DNA of 64,000 nt from CAWAPS01 sp963783945 (lineage in GTDB: Bacteria > Actinomycetota > Acidimicrobiia > Acidimicrobiales > Palsa-688): the NCBI GenBank assembly GCA_963783945.1, contig CAWAPS010000015.1, forward strand, positions 1 through 64,000, in the 5' to 3' direction. Under the pieces are notes generated by a model. The model was not told the DNA's origin and made no database searches. It saw only the letters and a list, made by a program, of their open reading frames with translations. How positions within the stretch are numbered: the first letter of the stretch is position 1; every line of letters begins with the position of its first letter. This document shows, piece by piece, positions 10,127 through 18,454 of the stretch. Position numbers and translations under genes: made by a program.

Positions 10127-11071
10127 TTAGCCGCGGCACAGCCTGGTGGGGGCTTTGGCTCGGCTCTCGAGTAGCGATGCGAAGGTGATCCAGGCGGAGG
10201 CTCGGCGCCGAGCTTCGTCGGCGATCTCGTAGATCCTGCTCATCGGGATGCCCGGGAAATAGTTCGTCGATTCGTCGTCGATGTGGGTTTGCTCGAACCA
10301 GGCGGCAAAGCCTTTTCCCTCGATGGTGGAGAGCAGGGCCGAGTCGGGTTCCCAGCGGATGGGGCATGCGGATGGCTCTTGACAGGTGGTTGGTAGCTCG
10401 GGGGGGTTGGATATCGCGGCGAGTTTGGATCTTGTGGCTTTGACGGTGGCCGGGGAGGTTCCGGTTAGACGGGCGATCTCTCGTAGCGACCGATCGGGCT
10501 GGGTCTCGAGGGCTCGTAGTATCCGGTCGCGTGCTGCGCCGGGCTTGGATGGTCGTCTTCGTCCGTCTCTGCCGAGTCGCGCCGGCTCCGCTTCTTGGAT
10601 TGCGGGGCTGGGCGGTGCGGCCGTGCGTATGCGGGCTACTGTTCCGGGTGCCAGGCAGCAGAGCTCGGCGATGCGGCGGTGGGACCAGTCGGGGTGAGAC
10701 TCGAGGAGCCGGCGGGCGGCTCGTTGTCTCTCTTGTAGCGACAGCGGAAGACCGTGGCTGCGGTTGCGGCGCAGTGCCTCGAGGAATGCGGCCTCGTCTC
10801 CTCCGTCGAAATAGACGCAGGCGATGCGGCGGTGGCCGAGCCGCCGGGCAGCCACGTACCGGTAGTGGCCGTCGATGATGGTGTTGTCTGCCCGCCTCAC
10901 CACGATGGGGGGCCAGTCCTGCTCGGAGAGGCTGATCACCGAGAGGTGGTCTTGGTCGAGCTCTCCCAGGCGGAGCTGAGGGTGGGGTCGTAGGCCGTTC
11001 AGTGGTGTTTGGGTCACGGCGGTGCGGCTGCTGACCATCTCCGGTAGTTCGATAGTCACGGTGTCGAACAT
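10127..11071 (-). CDS. ParB/StrR-like DNA-binding regulator
   Basis: The protein is about 314 aa from ATG 11071, which has AAAGGGGGG roughly a dozen bases upstream. The N-terminal ParB/sulfiredoxin-fold segment includes NTIIDGHYRYVAARRLG (the DGHxR box). Two helix-turn-helix-like segments follow: HRRIAELCCLAPGTVARI and LREIARLTGTSPATVKATRS. This architecture matches actinobacterial StrR-type pathway regulators and single ParB-domain regulators rather than chromosome-partition ParB, since there is no ParA partner or parS. The frame stays open upstream to 11707, but that part overlaps the opposite-strand gene at 11253 and lacks protein-like composition. The target genes are unknown, and the neighbouring catabolic operons are candidates. 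Confidence 0.8.
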   Translation of the reverse strand: MFDTVTIELPEMVSSRTAVTQTPLNGLRPHPQLRLGELDQDHLSVISLSEQDWPPIVVRRADNTIIDGHYRYVAARRLGHRRIACVYFDGGDEAAFLEALRRNRSHGLPLSLQERQRAARRLLESHPDWSHRRIAELCCLAPGTVARIRTAAPPSPAIQEAEPARLGRDGRRRPSKPGAARDRILRALETQPDRSLREIARLTGTSPATVKATRSKLAAISNPPELPTTCQEPSACPIRWEPDSALLSTIEGKGFAAWFEQTHIDDESTNYFPGIPMSRIYEIADEARRRASAWITFASLLESRAKAPTRLCRG

Positions 11072-11252
11072 GGAACCCGGACCCCCCTTTGAGTGCGCCT
11101 CATCTTCTATGTGCTGTGTGAAGCATGCTATGCTGTATACGAAACATTGGCAAGCGAGGTATGAGGTTGGTGCTCGGGGTGAGTGGCTGATTCGTCGGCA
11201 AGTTGCTTGATGACGCCGATGCGACCTGAGTAGGAATGACGAGAATGGGCAA

Positions 11253-11840
11253 ATGGAAGAGACGGGGCGGCTCGGCGCCGTCGGCGGGGCGGGATCGCAA
11301 CCGGTGACCGGCGAGCCTCGCATTCCTCCGCTGACCAGAGCTGATCGCGACGACGCCGCTGATGAGCTGCTCGCCATGGTAGGGGACCTGTCTGATCTCA
11401 ATATCTTCACGACCATGCTGCGCCACCCGCGGTTCTTCAGGAGATGGGTCCCGTACGGCGCCATGCTTCTGAGGGGTTCCCTTCCGGCTCGCGATCGGGA
11501 GCTTCTGATCTTGCGCACCGCGTATCGATGCAGCTGTGCGTACGAGTGGGGACACCATGAGGCCATAGCTGCTGCGGCTGGCATTACGCCTGAAGAGATC
11601 GAGATCGTTCGCCGCGACCGTGCGTGGTCGGGCTGGTCAGGCTTTGATGCTGCGCTGATTCGAGCGGCCGACGAACTCCACGACGTCCAGCGGATCAGCG
11701 ATCCCACCTGGGAAACCCTGGCCGGGCGGTATGACGATCAGCAATTGATAGAAATCCCCATGCTGGTCGGCCATTACCACGCCGTCGCCTTCACCCTCAA
11801 CAGCCTTGGCGTGCAGCTTGAGCACGAGCAGGAAACGTAA
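11253..11840 (+). CDS. Carboxymuconolactone decarboxylase (AhpD-like) family protein
   Basis: The 195-aa all-helical protein contains the family core RDRELLILRTAYRCSCAYEWGHHEAIA, with C93, C95, E98, H101 and H102. In AhpD-like proteins this Cys/Glu/His cluster gives alkylhydroperoxidase or disulfide chemistry, and in true PcaC enzymes it gives decarboxylation. The CxC spacing here is not the CxxC of AhpD, so peroxidase activity is uncertain. Proteins of this size often sit beside acyl-CoA dehydrogenase and Rieske genes in actinobacterial catabolic loci, as here. It is convergent with the enoyl-CoA hydratase at 11864 and divergent from the ParB-like regulator. Confidence 0.85.
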   Translation: MEETGRLGAVGGAGSQPVTGEPRIPPLTRADRDDAADELLAMVGDLSDLNIFTTMLRHPRFFRRWVPYGAMLLRGSLPARDRELLILRTAYRCSCAYEWGHHEAIAAAAGITPEEIEIVRRDRAWSGWSGFDAALIRAADELHDVQRISDPTWETLAGRYDDQQLIEIPMLVGHYHAVAFTLNSLGVQLEHEQET

Positions 11841-11863
11841 GATAGGACGGAGTCCTTCCTGCC

Positions 11864-12658
11864 TTAACTCCCCGTAAAGTTGGGCTTTTCTTTCTGGAGG
11901 AAAGCTTGCGCCGCGATCCGGTTGTCCTCGGTCATCTGGGTCAGGTTCTCGAACGACCCGGCGCGATCGATCACGCTGTTGGCCGTGACTTTCAGGGCCG
12001 CGTTTATGGCAGCCTTGGTCCACTTGATCGCGTACTTGGCCCCGGAGAGAAGCCGTTGGGCCATCTGGTCGACTACGTCGTCGAGTTGCTCATCGGGGAC
12101 CGCCTCAGTGATGAGTCCGATGTTGGCCGCTTCCGCTCCGCGGATGGGGTCGCCGGTCAACAAGTAACGGCGCGCTCGCGCGTATCCGATCAGCTGGGGC
12201 CAAAGGATTGCGCCGCCATCTCCTGCCACCAGGCCGACCGACACGTGGGGATCGGCGAAAACCGCCTCCGGCGTGGCGTACACAAAATCGCAGTAGAGAG
12301 CCAAGGAGCAGCCGAGGCCCACGGCGGGACCGCGAACCTTGGCGATGATCGGCTTCTCCAGATCGAGAATGCTCGTCTGGATCCGACGATTGGCCCGACC
12401 GGCATGGGCGCTCAGGACCAAATCTCTATTCTGGGACAGAATCCAGTTCAGGTCGCCGCCGCCGCAGAAATAACCTCCGGCTCCGGTCAGGATGACGAGG
12501 TCGCAGCTGTCATCCATATCGAGGTCAGTGAAGATGGTAGCGAGCTCGTCGTGGAGCTCCGCGTTGATGACGTTTCTGACTTCGGGTCGGTTCAGAATGA
12601 CCGTGACGATCGGTCCGTCTTGACTTATCTCCAGCTGGTGGTACCGAGAATATTCCAT
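11864..12658 (-). CDS. Enoyl-CoA hydratase/isomerase-family protein
   Basis: This is a 264-aa crotonase-fold protein. The first oxyanion-hole strand is GAGGYFCGGGDLNW and the second is VRGPAVGLGCSLALYCDF. At the position where hydratases carry the second catalytic glutamate (PE-x-x-x-G), this protein reads DPHVSVGLVAGDGG, with histidine instead. That suggests an isomerase, hydrolase or other crotonase reaction rather than simple hydration. It runs in the same direction as two acyl-CoA dehydrogenases upstream (12777 and 13790), consistent with a beta-oxidation-type operon. It is full length with no disruption. Confidence 0.9.
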   Translation of the reverse strand: MEYSRYHQLEISQDGPIVTVILNRPEVRNVINAELHDELATIFTDLDMDDSCDLVILTGAGGYFCGGGDLNWILSQNRDLVLSAHAGRANRRIQTSILDLEKPIIAKVRGPAVGLGCSLALYCDFVYATPEAVFADPHVSVGLVAGDGGAILWPQLIGYARARRYLLTGDPIRGAEAANIGLITEAVPDEQLDDVVDQMAQRLLSGAKYAIKWTKAAINAALKVTANSVIDRAGSFENLTQMTEDNRIAAQAFLQKEKPNFTGS

Positions 12659-12776
12659 CGCTTCCTTGTCGTGGGTCTCGCAGACGGATCAATCGCCTGC
12701 GCGTCAGTGGGCTTGCCGGATCAATGGAATAGAGCGCACACGCTCGACACCAGGACGTCCTCACTCTACCGAGCTT

Positions 12777-13793
12777 TCAGCCGGCGGCCCGGGGTGACCC
12801 GGCTTCGAGTAGTTCGATGCGCAGGGGATCGGTAAGCTCCACGACTCGGTATCCCGCCAGCCGGCCGGCCCGGAGATCGCGACCCAGCTGGCGTTCGATC
12901 GTTGGGGCGTCACCGAGCAGGCGGTCAGTGACCAAGTTACGGCGGAAGTACTTGTGGAAGTCGTGCTCCGCGGTGAAGCCGACGCCCCCGAAGACCTGCA
13001 GGCAGTTCTTGGCCGCGCTGCTTGCGGCCCGCCCTGCCAGTACCTTCGCTATGGCCGCGCCGCTCGGACTCTGAGTCGCGGCGGCTGCCACCGCCGCGGC
13101 GTCTGCAGACACCACTGCAACGAGAGTCTCGGCGAGGCGGTGCTTAACTGCTTGGAAGGCGCCGATAGGCGTACCGAACTGCGTCCGCGCTTGGGCGTAA
13201 GCGGTGGCCAGATCGAGGATGGTTCGTGCACCCGCGACCATCTGGTGAGACAACGCGACCCGCCCGGCCGCTAGCGCCTGTTCCCAGAGGCTAGAGGCCT
13301 CCGCTCCGCCTAATCGGATCGACCGTCCATCCGGCCGCTGCGAGAGGCCAAGCAGACCGAACCCGGGATCCAACCCGGCACCGGCTGTGGGTTCGAGCTC
13401 GCTTTCCAGCTCTAGTATCTCCAACTCCCGGGGTCGGAGGTCCGCCAGCCAAAGCAATCGCCGCGCATGTCTGTGACCAGGCAGCACGGTATGGGTGATG
13501 GAACCTGGCCCAGCGGCTGAGGCCATCGCCGGGTAGGCAACGGCGAGATCGCCGGATGCCTCCGGCCACCCGTGTGCCAGTCTCCCAGCGACGACGTCGT
13601 CCAGAATTGCCGCGTCCCGAAGAGCGGCACCTTGAAGCCTGAACGCCACCGCCACTGCGACCGGCTCGTCAGCTTCGAGCGCTTCGAGCCAGCCGGCCGT
13701 GAGCAGCCCATTTCTGGCTTTTGCCGGATTATCATGATCCATCGCAGCCGCGAACGTGCGGCTGAGGTCCGCCACGAGCTCGGCGCCGATCAT
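12777..13793 (-). CDS. Acyl-CoA dehydrogenase, short form
   Basis: This 338-aa FadE-like protein overlaps the upstream acyl-CoA dehydrogenase by four bases (13790-13793), so the two are probably translated together and may form a heteromer, as in actinobacterial steroid-degradation alpha2beta2 ACADs. The C-terminal flavin-domain helices are recognisable (ATAYAQARTQFGTPIGAFQ, then QVFGGVGFTAEHDFHKYFRR). The N-terminal half is shorter and more divergent than in a stand-alone ACAD, and I see no clear catalytic glutamate. This fits the partner-subunit idea, which is my inference. Confidence 0.87.
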   Translation of the reverse strand: MIGAELVADLSRTFAAAMDHDNPAKARNGLLTAGWLEALEADEPVAVAVAFRLQGAALRDAAILDDVVAGRLAHGWPEASGDLAVAYPAMASAAGPGSITHTVLPGHRHARRLLWLADLRPRELEILELESELEPTAGAGLDPGFGLLGLSQRPDGRSIRLGGAEASSLWEQALAAGRVALSHQMVAGARTILDLATAYAQARTQFGTPIGAFQAVKHRLAETLVAVVSADAAAVAAAATQSPSGAAIAKVLAGRAASSAAKNCLQVFGGVGFTAEHDFHKYFRRNLVTDRLLGDAPTIERQLGRDLRAGRLAGYRVVELTDPLRIELLEAGSPRAAG

Positions 13794-15046
13794 TGGAGGC
13801 CCCGCAATCCGAGCAACTGGTCGGCCACGATGTTGCGCTGGATTTCGGCGGTGCCTCCGTAGATTGAGGCGGCCCGAGAGTACATGTACGCTCGCCGCCA
13901 GCCTTGGGCGGCGTAGTCGTCTCCGAACTCGAGGAGTCCACCGAGCGTCGAAAGTGCCACGTCGAAGAGCTCCTGCTCGGCCGTGGTCATCAGGATTTTG
14001 TCGATTGACGTCTCTGGTATTCCGACTGAGCTCAGAGTCATGCGGTGTTGCGTCGTCCAGCTTCGTGCCCGCAAGGCGGCCATCGAAGCGAGGGTGCGTC
14101 CCAAGGCTTCGTCGTCGGAATCGGTCAGGCTCGCCTCGTCAACCAGGTGGGCGAGCTCGCCAAGGAGCCAGGCCGAAAGCATCCAGAAGATGGCGCCGCG
14201 CTCGGAGCGCAGGATGCTCATGGCGACGGCCCAACCCCCGTCGAGTTTTCCGACCACGCGTCCCTTCGGTACGGCAACGTCATCGAAGAACGTCTCGGAG
14301 AACTCTTCCTCACCGTTGATCGCGTGAAGCGGACGGACCGTGACTCCCGGAGCCTCCATGTCAACCAGCATCGCGGTGATCCCGCGATGCCGGCTCTCCG
14401 GGCTTCCGGTGCGCGCAAGCAACAGCATGCGGGAAGCGAACTGGGCGTAGCTGGTCCAGGTCTTCTGGCCGGTTACGATCCAGTGGTCGCCATTGTCCTC
14501 CGCCCGGCACCTGAGCGAGGCCAGGTCGCTTCCCGCATCCGGCTCTGAGAAACCCTGACACCACCCTTCGGACCCGTTGAGGAAGGCGGAGGCGTATGAT
14601 TCCGCCAGATCCGGAGCTTCAGATATCAAGGTTGGGACGAGTACTTCGGTGACTGCGAAGGCGGTCTCGTAGAACAGTTTGTGGGCCGTGCCTTCTTCGG
14701 CCACCACGGCGCGAAGGCTGGGTGAGCCCCCGAGACCACCCACCGATGGGGGCCACCCGTGGCGCAGCCACCCGGCGTTCCACAGCTGAGCCTGATTGTG
14801 GCGGGTGCGACCGACTTCTTCGGCAAGCGTGGCGCCGGGGGCGGGCCGGCGCAAAGTAGCAGCGTGGTCCTCCAGCCAAATCGTGAGGTCATCGCGAAAG
14901 CGGCGGAGTCCGTCTGAACCGTCGTACCCGGCGCGAGAAGAGGCCACCTCCGGTTCAGAAATGTTGGACGGAGGCATCTGCAGCACTCTACTCAGCTGTA
15001 CTCGAGCCGGGTAGAGCCGGTGTGACTGGCGTAAAATCTCAGTCAT
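13790..15046 (-). CDS. Acyl-CoA dehydrogenase
   Basis: An FAD-dependent acyl-CoA dehydrogenase of about 418 aa. The mid-domain signature is FSEPDAGSDLASLRCRA, followed by GQKTWTSYAQFA. The C-terminal end, YGGTAEIQRNIVADQLLGL, is diagnostic of the family. It introduces the alpha-beta double bond in an acyl-CoA and passes electrons to ETF. The start is uncertain: ATG 15046, ATG 14977 and TTG 15055 are all in frame, and I chose 15046 for its weak upstream GAGGG. It is translationally coupled to the short ACAD downstream and divergent from a third ACAD, leaving a ~110-bp promoter region. Confidence 0.92.
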   Translation of the reverse strand: MTEILRQSHRLYPARVQLSRVLQMPPSNISEPEVASSRAGYDGSDGLRRFRDDLTIWLEDHAATLRRPAPGATLAEEVGRTRHNQAQLWNAGWLRHGWPPSVGGLGGSPSLRAVVAEEGTAHKLFYETAFAVTEVLVPTLISEAPDLAESYASAFLNGSEGWCQGFSEPDAGSDLASLRCRAEDNGDHWIVTGQKTWTSYAQFASRMLLLARTGSPESRHRGITAMLVDMEAPGVTVRPLHAINGEEEFSETFFDDVAVPKGRVVGKLDGGWAVAMSILRSERGAIFWMLSAWLLGELAHLVDEASLTDSDDEALGRTLASMAALRARSWTTQHRMTLSSVGIPETSIDKILMTTAEQELFDVALSTLGGLLEFGDDYAAQGWRRAYMYSRAASIYGGTAEIQRNIVADQLLGLRGLQ

Positions 15047-15159
15047 GAACGGCAAATGCCCTCGCTAGTCATGGGCGAGTTGATAAAAGTCAAATGCTCG
15101 CCGGCTGGGATACGCGACGCAGGATTCCCCCGTGGCTGTGCCGCCGATGTCTGCGCGCC

Positions 15160-16335
15160 ATGACCGAAGTCGCGTCTGGTGGCGCCGCAGCAATAGTCAA
15201 GGAAGCTCTAGACAAGCTCTTGACCGATCACCCCCCCGCTTCCTTGTCGCCCGTCGACTTTCTCGGCGCCCGATACGACGCCGGGTTGGCCTGGGTGCAC
15301 TTCCATCCCGGGTTTGGTGGATTAGGCCTTCCGGCCAGCCTCCAACCGCTGATCAACAGGACACTCGGCGCAGCTGGAGCCCCGGATGCGAATGCCAACT
15401 ATGTAGGCGTCCATCAGGCCGCGGCAGCTGTACATGCCTTCGCGCCCGACGATCTGAGACGTCGGTGGCTGCGCCCAGCCTTTACCAACGAGGAATACTG
15501 GTGTCAGCTGTTCAGCGAACCCGGCGCCGGCTCTGACTTGGCGGGGCTCAGTACCGCCGCTGTCCAGGACGACGACGGGTGGGTCGTGATCGGCCAGAAG
15601 GTTTGGACCAGCTTCGCTCATATTGCCCGCTGGGGGATCCTTCTTACCCGGACCGATCCTGATGTGCCGAAGCATCGGGGCTTGACGTTCTTTGTGGTCG
15701 ACATGCATGCCGAGGGGGTCGAAGTCCGTCCGCTGCGTACGATCGACGGCGGACGCCACTTCAATGAAGTGTTCCTCACCGAGGTCCGAATCCCAGACCT
15801 ATATCGCCTCGGGGACGTCGGTCAGGGATGGTCTGTCAGCCAACATATGCTGAGCACGGAGCGAGAGGGAATAACTGAACACGATTCTCTCACCGCGTGG
15901 TTGCTGGATTCGTGGAAGGACCGGCGCTATCTGGGCGAGCTGGACGGTCTCTATCGCGATCGTGTGGTTGCGGCCTACGTGGCCGATGAGGTCTGTCAGC
16001 TTCTCGTCCTTCGAGCGAAGCAGGCTCAGGGCCAGCACGGCCCGGGTGCTTTTGCACCGGTAGTGAAAGTCGTACGTAACATGGTCGATCAGCGAATCGC
16101 CGACCTGGTGGTTGACCTCCTAGGCCCGGAAGGCACTCTGGGTGGGGACTACGAATGGCAGTTCCGTGACGATGCCCCCACCGATCAGATGCGCTTCTTG
16201 AGATCCCGGGCGTTCACCATTGGTGGCGGTACCGCTCAGGTCATGCGGAACCTGATTGGCGAACAGCTTCTCGGCCTGCCTGGCGAGCCGCGGGTCGACA
16301 AGAGCGTCCCGTGGATTGAGGTGCGCCGTTCCTGA
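15160..16335 (+). CDS. Acyl-CoA dehydrogenase
   Basis: This third acyl-CoA dehydrogenase has about 391 aa from ATG 15160; ATG 15094 would add 22 basic, unconserved residues. The signatures are FSEPGAGSDLAGLSTAA, GQKVWTSFAHIA and the C-terminal IGGGTAQVMRNLIGEQLLGL. It is divergently transcribed from the coupled ACAD pair, and the three probably act on the same or successive CoA intermediates. A strong inverted repeat lies 66 bp after the stop. Confidence 0.92.
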   Translation: MTEVASGGAAAIVKEALDKLLTDHPPASLSPVDFLGARYDAGLAWVHFHPGFGGLGLPASLQPLINRTLGAAGAPDANANYVGVHQAAAAVHAFAPDDLRRRWLRPAFTNEEYWCQLFSEPGAGSDLAGLSTAAVQDDDGWVVIGQKVWTSFAHIARWGILLTRTDPDVPKHRGLTFFVVDMHAEGVEVRPLRTIDGGRHFNEVFLTEVRIPDLYRLGDVGQGWSVSQHMLSTEREGITEHDSLTAWLLDSWKDRRYLGELDGLYRDRVVAAYVADEVCQLLVLRAKQAQGQHGPGAFAPVVKVVRNMVDQRIADLVVDLLGPEGTLGGDYEWQFRDDAPTDQMRFLRSRAFTIGGGTAQVMRNLIGEQLLGLPGEPRVDKSVPWIEVRRS

Positions 16336-16833
16336 ACGGCTCCGTAAGCACCAGGCCGGAGGGATCCGAGATCCGATGGGCTTGGAAGACCGGAAAGGCC
16401 GGCGTTCAACTGGCCAAGTTGGTCAGTTGAACGCCACCTCTCGGCTCGCCACGACCTCTCCAATGTACAACGCCGACAGCCTTCCTTGCATACTACCGGT
16501 TACGAGCAATCCAACTCTTGTCGAGCCCGTCGGCTATCTCGGTTGATGTGCAGGTGGAGAGATGGTCTACGGATCAAATGCCAGAGCACGCCGTCACCTT
16601 CTTCGAGTCATCGCAATCCGACGGCCCCAGCGGGTAGCGGGGTACTAGGCTGGCGTCGGTACGTCATCCGTCATGTGAAAGGTGAACGAAGGTCCTGGCA
16701 TGAGTAGCGATTTGGTCAATGATGGCCTGTCCGTTCATCCGACTGGCGCCTGGTGGAAGGCGGGATACCACGATGTTGTACCTGCCGCCCGGGAGGCTCC
16801 TTGCATTGCCAGACTGATCGGAGGCAGCTTCCC
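16336..16833. other. Intergenic region, no gene recognised
   Basis: About 500 bp without a convincing coding frame. It holds the inverted repeat at 16401-16435 and, near its end, the ribosome-binding site GGAGG (16820-16824) of the next amidohydrolase. Confidence 0.6.
16401..16435. repeat. 15-bp-arm inverted repeat
   Basis: GGCGTTCAACTGGCC and GGTCAGTTGAACGCC pair at 14 of 15 positions around the loop AAGTT. It could be a factor-independent terminator for the acyl-CoA dehydrogenase ending at 16335, though there is no T-tract, or a regulator site upstream of the amidohydrolase. Confidence 0.75.
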
Positions 16834-18027
16834 ATGCAGCGGCTAGGGTACCGGTTGTTCGATTCGGACAATCATTACTACGAAACGGAAGACGCGTTTC
16901 TGCGGTATATCGATCCGGCCCTCAAGCATAAAGCACCGCGCTGGGTCTGGTTGGAGGGTAACGGCCAGAAACGACTGTTGTTTGGCGATCGGATGAACCG
17001 CTTTATGGGCGCTGATCATACATTCGCCAAGGTCGGACGTCCGGGTGTGCTCAGGGATAAAGGACCCGGTGATCGTGATGGGTATGGAGAACTCGAGGAC
17101 TGTCAGCCCGAATACCGAGAGCGTGAGCCTCGTCTGAAATGGATGGACGAGCAGGGCGTCGAAGCGGCGCTGCTCTTTCCGTCCCTGGCACTCAGCTTCG
17201 AGCAGCTCGTCGCTGACGATGTTACAGCCACCTATGGTATGTTGCGAGCTTTCAATCGTTGGATCGACGATCAGTGGGGATTCTGCTACCAGGACCGCAT
17301 CTATGGCGTGCCGATGCTCTCGTTGCTCGACCCGTTCCGAGCGGTCGGCGAGCTCGAGTTCGTCTTGGAACGGGGAGCTCCTCTGGTACTGCTGCGGGCC
17401 GGACCCGTCGCGGGCCGCTCGCCGGCCGACCCGATGTACGACCTGTTCTGGAGGACAGTCACAGAAGCCGACGCCGCCGTAGTATTCCACGCGACCGATG
17501 ACGGATACCGTCACAAAATGGGTCAGCTCTGGGGCTGGGGCAATGTAAATGTGCCTGCTCGAAACATTCCGCCGATCCAGCACATAATCGGGGGCAACGA
17601 CCGCTGCATCCACGACACATTCGCGGCCTTGCTTTACGAGAAGCTATTCGAGCGGTTTCCCACACTCCGTATCGGCACGATCGAGCTCGGGATGTCCTGG
17701 GTGCCGGGGTTGATCATGAACCTGGAGAAGTACGGGCAGGGAGATCTCGCTGAGCATCCTGTGGAGACCTTCCGGCGTCACGTGTGGGTGAACCCATTCG
17801 AAACCGAGGACATCGTCAGCCTGTCTACGCTGATCGGGACTGATCGTGTCATGTTCGGATCGGACTATCCTCATACCGACGGCCTGCCGGAGCCGATCAG
17901 CTACAGGGATGCCCTGAGCAGTTTCACCGACGAAGCAGTGCGCGAGATCATGTATAGCAACGCCCGCGAACTGGTGGGAAGTCCTCGGCGCGAAAGCCCG
18001 GTTGTCTCTAGACAGCGCGGGCGCTGA
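16834..18027 (+). CDS. Amidohydrolase-family metal-dependent hydrolase
   Basis: This is a 397-aa amidohydrolase-2 protein starting at ATG 16834, which has GGAGG nine bases upstream; an in-frame ATG at 16753 lacks this. It opens with LGYRLFDSDNHYYETEDAF (D-x-D-x-H type metal site) and ends with MFGSDYPHTDGLPEP, whose aspartate is the conserved late metal/base residue. Such proteins are abundant in actinobacterial catabolic islands but few have known substrates. It is a distant paralogue of the protein at 3014. It stands alone on the plus strand after the acyl-CoA dehydrogenase, so it may belong to the same pathway. Confidence 0.87.
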   Translation: MQRLGYRLFDSDNHYYETEDAFLRYIDPALKHKAPRWVWLEGNGQKRLLFGDRMNRFMGADHTFAKVGRPGVLRDKGPGDRDGYGELEDCQPEYREREPRLKWMDEQGVEAALLFPSLALSFEQLVADDVTATYGMLRAFNRWIDDQWGFCYQDRIYGVPMLSLLDPFRAVGELEFVLERGAPLVLLRAGPVAGRSPADPMYDLFWRTVTEADAAVVFHATDDGYRHKMGQLWGWGNVNVPARNIPPIQHIIGGNDRCIHDTFAALLYEKLFERFPTLRIGTIELGMSWVPGLIMNLEKYGQGDLAEHPVETFRRHVWVNPFETEDIVSLSTLIGTDRVMFGSDYPHTDGLPEPISYRDALSSFTDEAVREIMYSNARELVGSPRRESPVVSRQRGR

Positions 18028-18128
18028 AGAGCCGGTCCCAACGCCAATACGGTGCCCACGATCCGTACTCGTGTGTGATCGGGAGGTGAGCGAACAGCCA
18101 ACCCCGATTGGCCGGGGGCTTGATCGGA

Positions 18129-18293
18129 TTACACCCGCACCTGTAGCGCCTCTCCGGTCTCTCTCCGTTCAGGGACGACCGATCGGACCCGCCTCGACAG
18201 GGCCAGCGTGGTGATCGCTCCGAGCGCCGACAACCCGGCCGCGGTGGCCAAGGCGGGGCGGTAGCCGCTGGCGACACCAGCCGGGCTCGCCAT
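18129..18293 (-). pseudogene. C-terminal relic of an MFS transporter
   Basis: The last ~54 codons of this frame read ASPAGVASGYRPALATAAG followed by a helix LSALGAITTLAL and a basic tail. This looks like the final transmembrane helix and C-terminus of a DHA-type drug transporter. The preceding residues are not protein-like, so the rest of the gene is gone. Confidence 0.5.
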
Positions 18294-18454
18294 CTCAACC
18301 TCCGGCCGAACACAGGTCGGGATCCCCGCACCCTCGAGGTCTGATCCCCTCAGGTCAGACTGTCGGCAGGAACGAGTCGGTGCGGGAGTCGGTGGGGATG
18401 GCTCAAACCGGTTGCCGAGTCGAAGGTATTCTGTTCCCTTTAAGTGAGGAAGTT

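Noticed and set aside
11072..11707. N-terminal extension of the ParB-like frame upstream of 11071
   Set aside because: It overlaps the opposite-strand CMD gene and has no protein-like composition. A good ribosome-binding site supports ATG 11071.
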